Part shown: piece after piece, positions 40,948 to 49,464 of the stretch | Layout of the letters: each line of letters opens with the position of its first letter | How positions within the stretch are numbered: position 1 is the first letter of the stretch | Origin: Bacillota bacterium | GTDB lineage: Bacteria > Bacillota > Clostridia > Christensenellales > CAG-138 | Assembly: GCA_023390655.1 (NCBI GenBank) | Contig: JAEWCL010000026.1 | Coordinates: 1 to 64,000, forward strand | DNA: 64,000 nt | Direction: 5' to 3' | The notes under the pieces: generated by a model | What the model saw: the letters and a program-made list of their open reading frames with translations, nothing else | Told to the model about the DNA's origin: nothing | Databases searched by the model: none | Made by a program: the position numbers and the translations under genes

Positions 40948-43413
40948 TTATACGTTTGCAGGCGCTTCCTGGGTGGTATGATCTTTTTTGACCCAGTGCA
41001 GCGCGCCCTCGCGCATCACCGCTTCCACGCTGTCCCCCAGCTGGATGCGTCCGGAGAGGATTTCTTCGCTCAGGCTGTCCTCCACCTTCTGCTGGATGGC
41101 CCTGCGCAGCGGGCGCGCGCCATACGTGGGATCAAACCCGGTCTCCGCGAGGTAGCTTTCCACTTCCGGCGTCACCGAAAGATGGATACCGCGCTCTGTC
41201 AGGCGCGTGGCGACGGATTTTAGCATCAGCTTGACGATCTCAAGCGTCTGCTCCTTCTCCAACGAGTGGAAGATGATGATCTCATCCACACGGTTCAGGA
41301 ATTCCGGCCGGAACGCGCGCTTCAATTCCTCCAACATGGTCTCCTTCATGCGCTCATATCCCGCTATCGCGGCATTGTCATCCGCGCCAAAGCCCATGCG
41401 GTTGGACTTGCCGATCTTGCTTGCGCCGACGTTGGAGGTCATGATGAGTATGGTGTTCTTAAAGCTCACCACGCGGCCCTTGCTGTCCGTCAGCCTGCCG
41501 TCCTCAAGAATCTGCAGCAGGGCGTTGAATACATCCGGATGCGCCTTTTCGATTTCATCGAACAGAATTACGGAGTAGGGCTTCCTGCGCACCTTTTCGG
41601 TCAGCTGCCCGCCGTCGTCGTAACCGACATAGCCCGGAGGGGAACCCATGAGCTTACTTACCGAGTGCGGCTCCATGTATTCGGACATATCAAGGCGGAT
41701 CATCGCATCCTCATCGCCGAACATGGCTTCCGCAAGCGCTTTAGAGAGCTCCGTCTTGCCTACACCTGTGGGACCTAAGAAGATGTAGGAGCCGATGGGG
41801 CGTTTGGGGTCTTTGAGCCCCGCGCGCGCCCTGCGGATGGCGCGGGCGACGGCGGATACCGCTTCCTCCTGCCCAATCACGCGGCCATGCAGCGTATCCT
41901 CAAGGTTCAATAGCCGCTGGCTCTCATCCTCGGTGAGCTTCTTGACAGGCACGCCCGTCCACGCGGCAACCACCTGGGCAACGTCCTCTTCCGTTACGAT
42001 GCTCTTTTCCTCTTTGCGCGCATCCTCCCAGGCCTTGCGCCTGTCTTCCATTTCGCGCTTGAGTTTCTGCTCCTCGTCGCGCACCTGGGCCGCGCGCTCG
42101 TAATTCTGGTTGTTGACGGCCTCTTCCTTTTCCTTGCGTACGGCCTCAATCCTGGTTTCAAGCTCCTTCAGGTCCGGCGGGGAGACGTATCCCTGCAGGC
42201 GCACCTTGGAGGCGGCCTCGTCCATCAGGTCAATAGCTTTATCCGGCAGGTACCGGTCCGCGATATAGCGGCTACTTAGTTCCACAGCGGCGTTCACGGC
42301 TTCGTCCGTGATGCGCGCCTTGTGGTGCGCCTCGTACCTGTCCCTGAGGCCGAAGAGAATCTGCTTCGCCTCTTCCTGAGACGGTTCGCCAACGGTAACG
42401 GGCTGGAACCGCCGTTCAAACGCGGCGTCCTTTTCAATGTGCTTGCGGTATTCGTCAAGCGTGGTGGCGCCCACCACCTGGATTTCGCCACGCGCAAGCG
42501 CAGGCTTCAAAATGTTGGAAGCGTCCACGCTTCCTTCCGATGCGCCGGCGCCCACCACGGTGTGCAGCTCGTCGATGAACAATATGGTGCTGCCGTTGCC
42601 CTTCAATTCGTCAATGGCGGACTTGATGCGTTCTTCAAACTCGCCGCGGTACTTGGTACCCGCAAGCATGCCGCCCAGGTCCAGCGTAACCACGCGCTTA
42701 TCCTTTAAAATCTCGGGGATATCGCCGGATACAATGCGCTGCGCCAGGCCTTCGATAATGGCGGATTTGCCCACGCCGGGGTCGCCGATGAGCACGGGAT
42801 TGTTCTTGGTGCGGCGGCTTAAAATCTGCACGATACGGGCGATCTCCTCCGTACGGCCGATCACCGGATCCAGTTCCCCATCGCGCGCCATCTTGGTCAG
42901 GTCCTTGCCGAATTTGTCGAGCGTGGGGGTCTCCTTGCTGCCGTTCCCGTGCGCAGCGCCGGGTTTTCCGCCGCTTTCGTTCGCGTTGTTTTCCAGCATC
43001 GCTTTTCTGAGTTCACCCAAATCCACGCCCAAATCCTGCAGGATACGCGCGGCAACGCCTTCGCGTTCCCGGATCAGCGCCAGAAGCAGATGCTCGGTGC
43101 CGATGTAACTGTTGTTGAGGGTTTTTGCCTCATACAGGCTCAGCTCGATCACCTTTTTGGTGCGCGGGGTATAGCCGAAGCTGTCCGTAAACTGATAATC
43201 GCCGCGGCCCACCAGCCGCTCGGTCTGCTGTAGAATATCACTGTACTCCACACCCGCCATGGCAAGCGCCCGGCTTGCCGGATTGTCGTCCTGGGAAAGC
43301 CCCAGCAGGATGTGCTCGGTGCCCACATAGTTGTGCCCAAGCTGTCTTGCGCTCTCCTGCGCAATGGCAAGCGCTTTGCGCGCGCCTTCGGTAAAACGGT
43401 CAAATGCGTTCAT
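40948..43413 (-). CDS. clpC: ATP-dependent Clp protease ATPase subunit ClpC
   Basis: The 821-residue protein has the ClpC N-domain repeats (FDRFTEGARKALAIAQ, GTEHILLGL twice), AAA-1 (GDPGVGKSAI), the middle UVR-like coiled domain (NYERAAQVRDEEQKLK) and AAA-2 (GPTGVGKTEL, RLDMSEYMEPHSVSKLMG, GYVGYDDGGQL). It unfolds proteins, including McsB-phosphorylated ones, for ClpP. ATG 43413 follows GAGGTG; a GTG nine bases earlier is less likely. It is the last gene of ctsR-mcsA-mcsB-clpC and is under CtsR control. Confidence 0.97.
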   Translation of the reverse strand: MNAFDRFTEGARKALAIAQESARQLGHNYVGTEHILLGLSQDDNPASRALAMAGVEYSDILQQTERLVGRGDYQFTDSFGYTPRTKKVIELSLYEAKTLNNSYIGTEHLLLALIREREGVAARILQDLGVDLGELRKAMLENNANESGGKPGAAHGNGSKETPTLDKFGKDLTKMARDGELDPVIGRTEEIARIVQILSRRTKNNPVLIGDPGVGKSAIIEGLAQRIVSGDIPEILKDKRVVTLDLGGMLAGTKYRGEFEERIKSAIDELKGNGSTILFIDELHTVVGAGASEGSVDASNILKPALARGEIQVVGATTLDEYRKHIEKDAAFERRFQPVTVGEPSQEEAKQILFGLRDRYEAHHKARITDEAVNAAVELSSRYIADRYLPDKAIDLMDEAASKVRLQGYVSPPDLKELETRIEAVRKEKEEAVNNQNYERAAQVRDEEQKLKREMEDRRKAWEDARKEEKSIVTEEDVAQVVAAWTGVPVKKLTEDESQRLLNLEDTLHGRVIGQEEAVSAVARAIRRARAGLKDPKRPIGSYIFLGPTGVGKTELSKALAEAMFGDEDAMIRLDMSEYMEPHSVSKLMGSPPGYVGYDDGGQLTEKVRRKPYSVILFDEIEKAHPDVFNALLQILEDGRLTDSKGRVVSFKNTILIMTSNVGASKIGKSNRMGFGADDNAAIAGYERMKETMLEELKRAFRPEFLNRVDEIIIFHSLEKEQTLEIVKLMLKSVATRLTERGIHLSVTPEVESYLAETGFDPTYGARPLRRAIQQKVEDSLSEEILSGRIQLGDSVEAVMREGALHWVKKDHTTQEAPANV

Positions 43414-43425
43414 AGTATTCACCTC

Positions 43426-44421
43426 TTATGCGATCGGTTTTATTGCTTCGCGCACAACGCTTGCGCGCGCTTCATCACGTTGCTGTTCGGTCATTTCGCT
43501 GCCGGTACGCTGCTCCAGACAGGCGCTCTGCACATCGGTCAGCAGCTTATTCAATGTCTTCTGCGCCCCCTCCGGCAGGATGCCGATGCCGCAGCCAAGC
43601 TTCAGGTTGGAGATATTCTCCATGGCTTCCTTGGTGGAGAGCTTGCGCGCGTAGCGCAGCATCCCGCAGGAGCGGTAGACGATATCCTCCACCTCCAGGC
43701 GGCTGTTGCGGTACAGCGCCTCCCGCACGGTGCGCTCATGGTCAATCACCCGGGTAATCGTCGCAATCAGGTTGCTGACGATATCCTCTTCCAATATGCC
43801 AAGCGTCATCTGGTTGCTGATCTGATAAATGTGCCCCGGCGTACTGCTGCCTTCCCCATAAATGCCGCGCACGGCATACCCAAGCTTGCTGATGTTTGCA
43901 AGCAGCGCATCCGTTTGCCCTGTGAGCGAAAGCGCCGGCAAGTGCAGCATGACGGACGCACGCATGCCGGACCCTACATTTGTCGGACAGGCGGTTAGAT
44001 ACCCAAGCTCTTCGTCAAAGGCATACGGCAGCTTTTCGGAGAGCATGTTGTCAATGGACATGGAAAGCGTATCGGCCTCTTCAAGCTGCATGCCGGGCAG
44101 CATGGCCTGAATTCTTAAGTGGTCTTCCTCCCCGACGAGTATAGAGACCATCTCGTCCTTACTGATGAGCGCAGCGCCCTGTGCGCTCTGCGCCAAGTCC
44201 GGGCTGATCAGGTGTCGTTCCACAAGCAGCCTGCGTTCGCGCACCGGAAGCTCCGGCATGCGCATCAACAGAAAGTCATGCTTTGCGTTGATGGCCCCGT
44301 TGACGCGTTCGACAAGCTCCTGAAGTTGAGCTGACGTAAGGTTCTGCGGAAAATGAAGCCCGGCAAGGTTGCGCGCCAGACGCACCCTGGAGGAGAGTAC
44401 AATGTCCGTTACATCCTTCAT
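43426..44421 (-). CDS. mcsB: Protein arginine kinase McsB
   Basis: The 331-residue protein is a phosphagen-kinase-fold enzyme: DIVLSSRVRLARNLAGLHFP, EEDHLRIQAML, LGYLTACPTNVGSGMRASVMLHLP (the catalytic Cys in the CPTN loop) and GEGSSTPGHIYQISNQ. It phosphorylates arginines on CtsR and misfolded proteins to mark them for ClpCP. Its start overlaps the end of mcsA by four bases, so translation is coupled with its activator. Confidence 0.96.
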   Translation of the reverse strand: MKDVTDIVLSSRVRLARNLAGLHFPQNLTSAQLQELVERVNGAINAKHDFLLMRMPELPVRERRLLVERHLISPDLAQSAQGAALISKDEMVSILVGEEDHLRIQAMLPGMQLEEADTLSMSIDNMLSEKLPYAFDEELGYLTACPTNVGSGMRASVMLHLPALSLTGQTDALLANISKLGYAVRGIYGEGSSTPGHIYQISNQMTLGILEEDIVSNLIATITRVIDHERTVREALYRNSRLEVEDIVYRSCGMLRYARKLSTKEAMENISNLKLGCGIGILPEGAQKTLNKLLTDVQSACLEQRTGSEMTEQQRDEARASVVREAIKPIA

Positions 44422-44918
44422 ATCGTTTCGCCTCCCTCAATCGTCCGCAGGCGGTCTCTCAACTCTGCGGCACGCTCATAGCGTTCTTCCGCAATGGCAA
44501 ACTTCAATTCCTCACGCAGGCGCACGCACTCCGTCTTGGGCCCACAGGGAATGTTCTCTTCCTCCGCCGCCTGTACTTCCTGTGCGAATTTTGGCCTGCG
44601 GCCCACATGCCGGAGCTTTCCGCCCTGCGCCCGTTTGATGACGGGCGTGAGTGCGCCCTCATACGTCTTATAGCACTCCGGGCAGCCCACAAGCCCGGTC
44701 TTCTGAAAACGGGCAAAGCTCATGCCACAGCTGCAGGTCGGTACCTGCACCTGCGGCGGTGCTGCATGGATGCCGGAAAGCAGATCCATGATGGAGGGCA
44801 GAGAAAACTGCGCGCTCGTTGCGCATTCCGGGCAGAGATAGTGTTCCTGTTTGACGCCGTTTATAATAGTGACCGTATGTACGCCGGCCTGGTTGACTTT
44901 GCAATTGTCACATAACAT
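44418..44918 (-). CDS. mcsA: McsA, activator of McsB
   Basis: The 166-residue protein has CxxC pairs that bind zinc (MLCDNCKVNQAG, YLCPECAT, PTCSCGM, GCPECYKTY) and a C-terminal UVR motif (LREELKFAIAEERYERAAELRDRLR, given by span 131-155). It activates the McsB kinase and helps it contact ClpC. A GAAAGGGG site precedes ATG 44918. It lies 18 bases after ctsR. Confidence 0.95.
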   Translation of the reverse strand: MLCDNCKVNQAGVHTVTIINGVKQEHYLCPECATSAQFSLPSIMDLLSGIHAAPPQVQVPTCSCGMSFARFQKTGLVGCPECYKTYEGALTPVIKRAQGGKLRHVGRRPKFAQEVQAAEEENIPCGPKTECVRLREELKFAIAEERYERAAELRDRLRTIEGGETI

Positions 44919-44936
44919 TTTGATGCACCCCTTTCA

Positions 44937-45383
44937 TCATCGCAGCAGCGAAGTAAGCATTCCCCGTACAATGCGCGCCCGCGCACCGTCTTCCAACTCC
45001 TGCACAGGAAGCGTACACGCGTCCGCCGCGGCCAAAATGAGCCTTGCCTCCCGTTCATCGAGCGCTTCCGTCTCCAGCAGGCGGGCGATGATCGCATGGA
45101 TTTCATGCTTTGTCAGCGTTTCCCCAATGCCGCACGCCGTATCATGAAGCGGATTGCCGTGGCCGGTTTCCACACGGATCAGGCGGATGTAGCCGCCCCC
45201 GCCCCTGCGGGAGACAATGACATATCCATGATCCAGCGTAAACCTCGTGCTCAGCACATAATTGATCTGCGAAGGCGCGCAGGCAAAGTGCTGTGCAAGC
45301 TCGTTGCGCTGGAGCGATATTTCATCGCTCTGCTCCATCAATTCCTTGATAAACAGTTCAATGCTGTCCGAGAGGATCGACAT
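44937..45383 (-). CDS. ctsR: Heat-shock repressor CtsR
   Basis: The 148-residue protein matches CtsR: SILSDSIELFIKELM start, CAPSQINYVLSTRFTLDHGY (winged helix), and the glycine-rich RRGGGGYIRLIRV wing that senses heat. It represses clp and mcs genes until heat or McsB releases it. GAAAGGAGG precedes ATG 45383. The operator lies at 45407-45423 just ahead, so the operon is autoregulated. Confidence 0.97.
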   Translation of the reverse strand: MSILSDSIELFIKELMEQSDEISLQRNELAQHFACAPSQINYVLSTRFTLDHGYVIVSRRGGGGYIRLIRVETGHGNPLHDTACGIGETLTKHEIHAIIARLLETEALDEREARLILAAADACTLPVQELEDGARARIVRGMLTSLLR

Positions 45384-45406
45384 GACGCGCCTCCTTTCTC
45401 CAGTTA

Positions 45407-45458
45407 TTTGACTTTCTTTGACCTTAGTCTATTATAGCACGCGGCGCGCCATGCGCAA
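45407..45458 (-). promoter_or_regulatory. ctsR operon promoter with CtsR operator
   Basis: On the minus strand TTGCGC (45453-45458), 16 bases, TATAAT (45431-45436), then the direct heptad repeat GGTCAAA, three bases, AGTCAAA (45407-45423), which fits the CtsR box (A/GGTCAAA, NAN, A/GGTCAAA). The box covers the start of transcription. Confidence 0.9.
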
Positions 45459-45504
45459 CACGTACAATGTAGCAACAATGTGAAAGAAAATGCACATCCT
45501 GCGG

Positions 45505-46053
45505 CTAATTTCTGAGCAGCTTGTCCACCTTCCCGAGGGTGTTGATGTTGCGCGAAGTCAGCACACTTTTATAGCGCTTGCTGCCAAGCACCTTTGCCCC
45601 GAACTCTGTTTTGAGTGTTTCGCCTTTCGGCACAATCCAGAGCGCATCCTGCTCCAATGGGAGGAACCGTTCTTCAGGGCCCCGCGCCGCAGCTTCAAAC
45701 GCTGCTTTGAGCGACAATACCGCATCCCGCTCTTCAATGAGCAGCGTGTAGATATGGCAACCGGCAGGAGCGTCCACTGTTTCGGCGCTTTCCAGAAGGG
45801 CGCGAACCTCTTCCGCGCTTCTGAGCATCACATGCGCTTCATAAGAAAATGTAGAAGAGAGCCCATGTTCTATTTTCGCCTTGTGCGCTTCGGGCGTATC
45901 ACCTTCCGGCAGGGTGATGCACACATTGCCGGTTGCAAGCACCGTCTTTGCGTCCGGATATCCCATATCCAGAAATGCCTTTTGCAGCGCCTCCATCCTG
46001 ATGGAGATCCCGTTCACGTTGATGCCCCGCAGGAATACGCAATATCGGTTCAC
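45505..46053 (-). CDS. DUF1697 family protein
   Basis: The 182-residue protein fits DUF1697: YCVFLRGINVNGISIRMEAL, DMGYPDAKTVLATGNVCI, and the end SRNINTLGKVDKLL. The family is widespread and uncharacterised. The start is GTG 46053 behind GGGGAGG. It stands alone upstream of the ctsR promoter. Confidence 0.88.
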   Translation of the reverse strand: MNRYCVFLRGINVNGISIRMEALQKAFLDMGYPDAKTVLATGNVCITLPEGDTPEAHKAKIEHGLSSTFSYEAHVMLRSAEEVRALLESAETVDAPAGCHIYTLLIEERDAVLSLKAAFEAAARGPEERFLPLEQDALWIVPKGETLKTEFGAKVLGSKRYKSVLTSRNINTLGKVDKLLRN

Positions 46054-46163
46054 GCCATTTCCTCCCCACGTATTGTTTGAGTTCTATTATATACTTGATA
46101 CCCCAACGCACAATTCTCTAAAAGGAATTTTTGAAAACAGTCAAAGGGCGATTTCCGGCAAAC

Positions 46164-46190
46164 AAAAAACCGTCCGCATGCAGCGGACGG
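46164..46190 (-). terminator. Terminator of the LytTR operon
   Basis: On the minus strand CCGTCCGC and GCGGACGG pair around TGCAT and are followed by six T residues. Confidence 0.92.
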
Positions 46191-46262
46191 CTCCAAGGTC
46201 GTATATGGCTCTTAGGGCCGTTACAGCCTAAGCCGGGGATTGGTGCAGCGCCCCCAACGTAT
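46191..46262 (-). other. Structured segment between the CPBP gene and its terminator
   Basis: GGCTTAGG and CCTAAGAGCC (46207-46234 on the plus strand read as their complements) can pair, and GGGG/CCCC near 46233-46252 forms a second stem. It resembles a small structured RNA in the 3' region, but no known class was matched. Confidence 0.4.
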
Positions 46263-46266
46263 GTCC

Positions 46267-46899
46267 TTAAAGCAGAAGAACCAGAACGCTGAACAGATTG
46301 GCCGCAAAGTGCGCGATTGCGCTCATCCACGCATTCTTCGTTTTATAGAATATCATGCCATACAGGCAGGCGTTGACCGCTACAAAAAACACGTCATAGA
46401 GGATCACCATGGCATTCCCGTCCGCAATATGTCCGATACCGAACAGCACCGATGTCAGTGCAATCGCCGGAGCAACGGGGATTGCCCTTTGTACCTGGTT
46501 TTGGAAGAACGCCCGCCACGCGATCTCTTCCCCGACAGCAAATACGATAAGCTGTATGAGCATCACCGGTACCTTGTCAAAGGATACCAACACCGCCGTC
46601 CTGGCTATGACATGCTCCACAAATTCCGGCAGCACCAGCTTTGCAAGGATGACCGCGATCATATCCATCAACAGCGGCAATGCCATCCACAGCCAGATCG
46701 TTTTATCGGAAAACGCTTTGCCGATGCCCTTCAGGTCAAAACCACTTTGTGACAAAGGCATCCTCCCTTTGTCAATAAAGAAAAACGCAACGCCGATGAG
46801 TACGGTCAGCCCCGCAATCGGCAGCCCGAACAGATTGGTAAAAGAGAGTGCAGCCATCGCAAGCATTGCAACGCCACTAAGTTTTTTGATGTTTTCCAT
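46267..46899 (-). CDS. CPBP (CAAX) family intramembrane metalloprotease
   Basis: The 210-residue product has about six hydrophobic segments and the CPBP motifs: EEIAWRAFF (E-E-x-x-x-R), LFGIGH (F-x-x-x-H) and AHFAAN (H-x-x-x-N) near the C-terminus. Bacterial members process or protect against peptides such as bacteriocins. The ATG at 46899 follows GAGGTG. It lies eight bases after an alpha/beta hydrolase gene in an operon led by a LytTR regulator. Confidence 0.88.
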   Translation of the reverse strand: MENIKKLSGVAMLAMAALSFTNLFGLPIAGLTVLIGVAFFFIDKGRMPLSQSGFDLKGIGKAFSDKTIWLWMALPLLMDMIAVILAKLVLPEFVEHVIARTAVLVSFDKVPVMLIQLIVFAVGEEIAWRAFFQNQVQRAIPVAPAIALTSVLFGIGHIADGNAMVILYDVFFVAVNACLYGMIFYKTKNAWMSAIAHFAANLFSVLVLLL

Positions 46900-46907
46900 A
46901 GAACACC

Positions 46908-48191
46908 TCAATACAGTCCGGCGGAGGTAAAGCTGCCGCTGCCTTTTAAATAGCAATCAAAAAACTCCAGTATGATGCGATTCATCGTTTCAATGCAATA
47001 ATATTTATCGATCTCCGCTTTGCGTCCGGAATCCAACGCGTTTGCAAGAACCGGGGAAACGAGCGCCAGGTCGGTTAAACTCATATGCTGCGCGCCGCGG
47101 AACACCACTTCATACGATGCGGGCGCGGTAGCGGATACCAGCCTGTTTTCAAAGTACTCCCCGTCATCCGTAAGAATACCGTTGTCGTAGAGGTATTGCG
47201 AATAGATGTGCAGCAGCGGTACGGGATAGGGTTCCTGATTTATGGTATACCAATCGTTCTCCACCCCGGTCAGCTCGCACATCATGGGCGCGTCCAAGTT
47301 GATGACCGCATCAATATCCTGCCGTACGCGCGGGATGCCCATCGCCGCGGCACCGCCAAGGGAATGCCCGAATACGCCGATTTTTGATGAATCCACCATG
47401 TCATAAATGCCGCCGTGGCCCTTGAGTATCGTATCGATCACAAAATTCATGTCCGAAACCCGGATATCCATCCACTTTTGGAACAGCTTCAGGTTCTCCG
47501 CCTTGTCGTCGCTTAAAGCGGCATATTCGCCCATATAGCCCGCATCCACAAGCGTGGTCTTTCCCGTATCATCCACCGTATAAAACGAGTGATACGTGTG
47601 ATCGATGGAACAGACGGCATATCCGTTGCTCGCAAGCTCCACAAACGCGGATTCGTTGCTGTTCTTGATCCCGCAAAATCCATGGGAGAATACCAACAGC
47701 GGGAACGTCTCCATTGCGTTTTCGGGATACCAGAACGCCACATTTACTTTGCGGTTTTCTCCGGTGGACGCATATGTTTCGATGCGGCTTTCATCCACAT
47801 AGGTATACTGTGCGGTTGCAACAGCGTATTCCCCTGTCACTGCAGGGTGCCTGTATTCCGGAAATACAATGGCGGGAAGTAGGACGACGCCCAATAAAAG
47901 CGCGCCGCCCATACCCCGAAAAACAGCCTTGCTTTTGCGAAACGGCCGCCCCTTGGCCTTGATGAAATTTCCAATCAGGCTAATGGCCGAGAAAAACGCA
48001 AGCAGCAGGATGAGCGGTATCCACCGCATATTCCATTGATAAACTCCCGTCAACAGCAGGATTCCTGCTGTGCCAAGCGCCCCAAACCGCAACCCACGCC
48101 TGAGCTTCGGCTGATCCGCCTGCTTCAATAAACAATAACCCGTAAACCCTGCCTGCGCCAGAAGTGCGACCATAAGTGTTAAAAGCCCCAT
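46908..48191 (-). CDS. Membrane-anchored alpha/beta hydrolase (PAF-acetylhydrolase-like)
   Basis: The 427-residue product has four hydrophobic segments (about 1-20, 37-52, 57-74, 91-108) followed by an alpha/beta hydrolase domain with LLVFSHGFCG (oxyanion region), VFGHSLGGAAAMG (nucleophile Ser) and GAQHMSLTD (catalytic His). It resembles PAF-acetylhydrolase and chlorophyllase-like enzymes; the substrate is probably a lipid or ester outside the membrane. The start is chosen at ATG 48191; upstream ATG codons would add a non-homologous stretch. Second half of the LytTR operon. Confidence 0.82.
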   Translation of the reverse strand: MGLLTLMVALLAQAGFTGYCLLKQADQPKLRRGLRFGALGTAGILLLTGVYQWNMRWIPLILLLAFFSAISLIGNFIKAKGRPFRKSKAVFRGMGGALLLGVVLLPAIVFPEYRHPAVTGEYAVATAQYTYVDESRIETYASTGENRKVNVAFWYPENAMETFPLLVFSHGFCGIKNSNESAFVELASNGYAVCSIDHTYHSFYTVDDTGKTTLVDAGYMGEYAALSDDKAENLKLFQKWMDIRVSDMNFVIDTILKGHGGIYDMVDSSKIGVFGHSLGGAAAMGIPRVRQDIDAVINLDAPMMCELTGVENDWYTINQEPYPVPLLHIYSQYLYDNGILTDDGEYFENRLVSATAPASYEVVFRGAQHMSLTDLALVSPVLANALDSGRKAEIDKYYCIETMNRIILEFFDCYLKGSGSFTSAGLY

Positions 48192-48292
48192 TGAAAAAAA
48201 TCCCCCATTCCGTTTCAACCGCAGTATACGCATCCATCGGTACCGCGTCAACGAAATGGAGGGTAAGTTGCAGCAAGCCAATGTAAGTTGCG

Positions 48293-48721
48293 TTATTCCC
48301 GCTTTTGGAGCGCCTTTAAGCCGTCATTGATACGCTTTGCGTCCCTGTTTTCAAGCACCCAGTTGATGAACGTTACCGCAACATAGACGAGGAACACCAT
48401 CAGCAGGAACAGCAGCGCATCCGAAGGGGAAGCGAGGTTGCCATATAAAAACGCAACGCCCGTCAGCAGCGCCTCAAGCGCAACAAGGTGCAGCACTTTG
48501 CGCACTATGGTCTGTCTGAGGTTCAGCTCCTTTTTTGAATACAGGATAATGGATGGAAGCGTGCCGAGAAAGCCGCCGATCAGCGGCGAATAGAACGCGT
48601 CGAATTTCAGGGTTGCATCCGGCATCAATACAGGTCCGATGATGGCCGTTGCCACATTGATGCAGACCGTAATAATAAAGAATTCCATCATGCATTGCTT
48701 GAAAAACGTGCGCAGGCTCAT
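48293..48721 (-). CDS. DUF3021 membrane protein
   Basis: The 142-residue product has four hydrophobic segments (about 13-33, 45-60, 76-95, 103-122), the typical DUF3021 layout, and overlaps the LytTR gene by four bases (ATGA). DUF3021 proteins are nearly always coupled to a LytTR regulator and may act as its membrane-bound inhibitor, by analogy with the streptococcal LytTR regulatory systems. That role here is an inference. Confidence 0.85.
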   Translation of the reverse strand: MSLRTFFKQCMMEFFIITVCINVATAIIGPVLMPDATLKFDAFYSPLIGGFLGTLPSIILYSKKELNLRQTIVRKVLHLVALEALLTGVAFLYGNLASPSDALLFLLMVFLVYVAVTFINWVLENRDAKRINDGLKALQKRE

Positions 48722-49164
48722 ACGTTTCCTCCCGTCAAAAGTGACTTGAGCGCGGGGACATACTGGCGGGAGATGATGACTTCCTCGCCGTTATACAGCC
48801 TGGCCGAAAACCGGCCGTTGAAAATAGGATATACGCTGTCGATCTTCATCAGGTTGATCACCATGGATTTGGAGCACCGGAAAAAGCGCTGTTCCTTATA
48901 CGCACTTTCAAATTCATACAGCTTGCACTTGAGTTCAAAGGTCTGCTTGTGCGTATAGGCAAATACGCGGTTATCCACCGCCTCCACATAGAAGACATCC
49001 TGCAGATACAGCTGCGTGACCCGTTCCTCCGTATAGCCCGCCAGGGAAACATCCATGGATTTGATATAGTTGACGATGCTTGTCACCTTGTCGGTGACCT
49101 TGTAGCATTGAATGAGCACCTGCTCGGGACTGCCTCGTTCGATTTTCTCTACGGATACCTTCAC
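48718..49164 (-). CDS. LytTR-family DNA-binding regulator without receiver domain
   Basis: The 148-residue protein is a LytTR domain with a short N-terminal extension: VFYVEAVDNRVFAYTHKQTFELK, FESAYKEQRFFRCSKSMVINLMKIDSV, FSARLYNGEEVIISRQYVPALKSLL. There is no receiver domain, as usual for the LytTR-DUF3021 pairs. The start is GTG 49164 behind GAGGTGG. It probably controls its own operon (DUF3021, hydrolase, CPBP). Confidence 0.92.
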   Translation of the reverse strand: MKVSVEKIERGSPEQVLIQCYKVTDKVTSIVNYIKSMDVSLAGYTEERVTQLYLQDVFYVEAVDNRVFAYTHKQTFELKCKLYEFESAYKEQRFFRCSKSMVINLMKIDSVYPIFNGRFSARLYNGEEVIISRQYVPALKSLLTGGNV

Positions 49165-49297
49165 AAAGCCACCTCACAAATGCAATTTGCCGTCATACCG
49201 ATTTTATCAAATCCGGCTTAAGAGCACAAACACGGAATAGACGAGGTATCCTAAGGAGTTCCCCGGTATTGCTTGTTTTCCTTTTGTTCATCTTTTT

Positions 49298-49414
49298 ATG
49301 GTATAATGACCGCAAAGCGGCCATTATACCGCTGATTCTATGCGCATGCGCTTTTTGACCTGCGGCTAAACGCACATGCGCGACAATATGATCATCCTGC
49401 ACCTATGGTATAAT
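49298..49414 (+). repeat. Structured promoter-bearing interspersed repeat, copy B
   Basis: The unit begins with the hairpin GGTATAATG-ACCGC/GCGGC-CATTATACC (49300-49330), continues GCTGATTCTATGCGCATGCG and GCGGCTAAACGCACATGCGC, and ends CTATGGTATAAT (TATAAT 49409-49414 with TG two bases before it). It matches 11508-11621 (opposite strand). The extended -10 lies 50 bases ahead of the lipoprotein start at 49465. The remaining gap 49165-49297 shows nothing else. Confidence 0.75.
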
Positions 49415-49464
49415 AGCTGCAAACGGCTTTACAAATTTTCGAAATCAAAGCAAGGAGATCACGC

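Noticed and set aside
46191..46262. 6S RNA or small SRP RNA
   Set aside because: Neither the 6S central bubble nor the SRP GGAA-loop region can be found; left as an unassigned structure.
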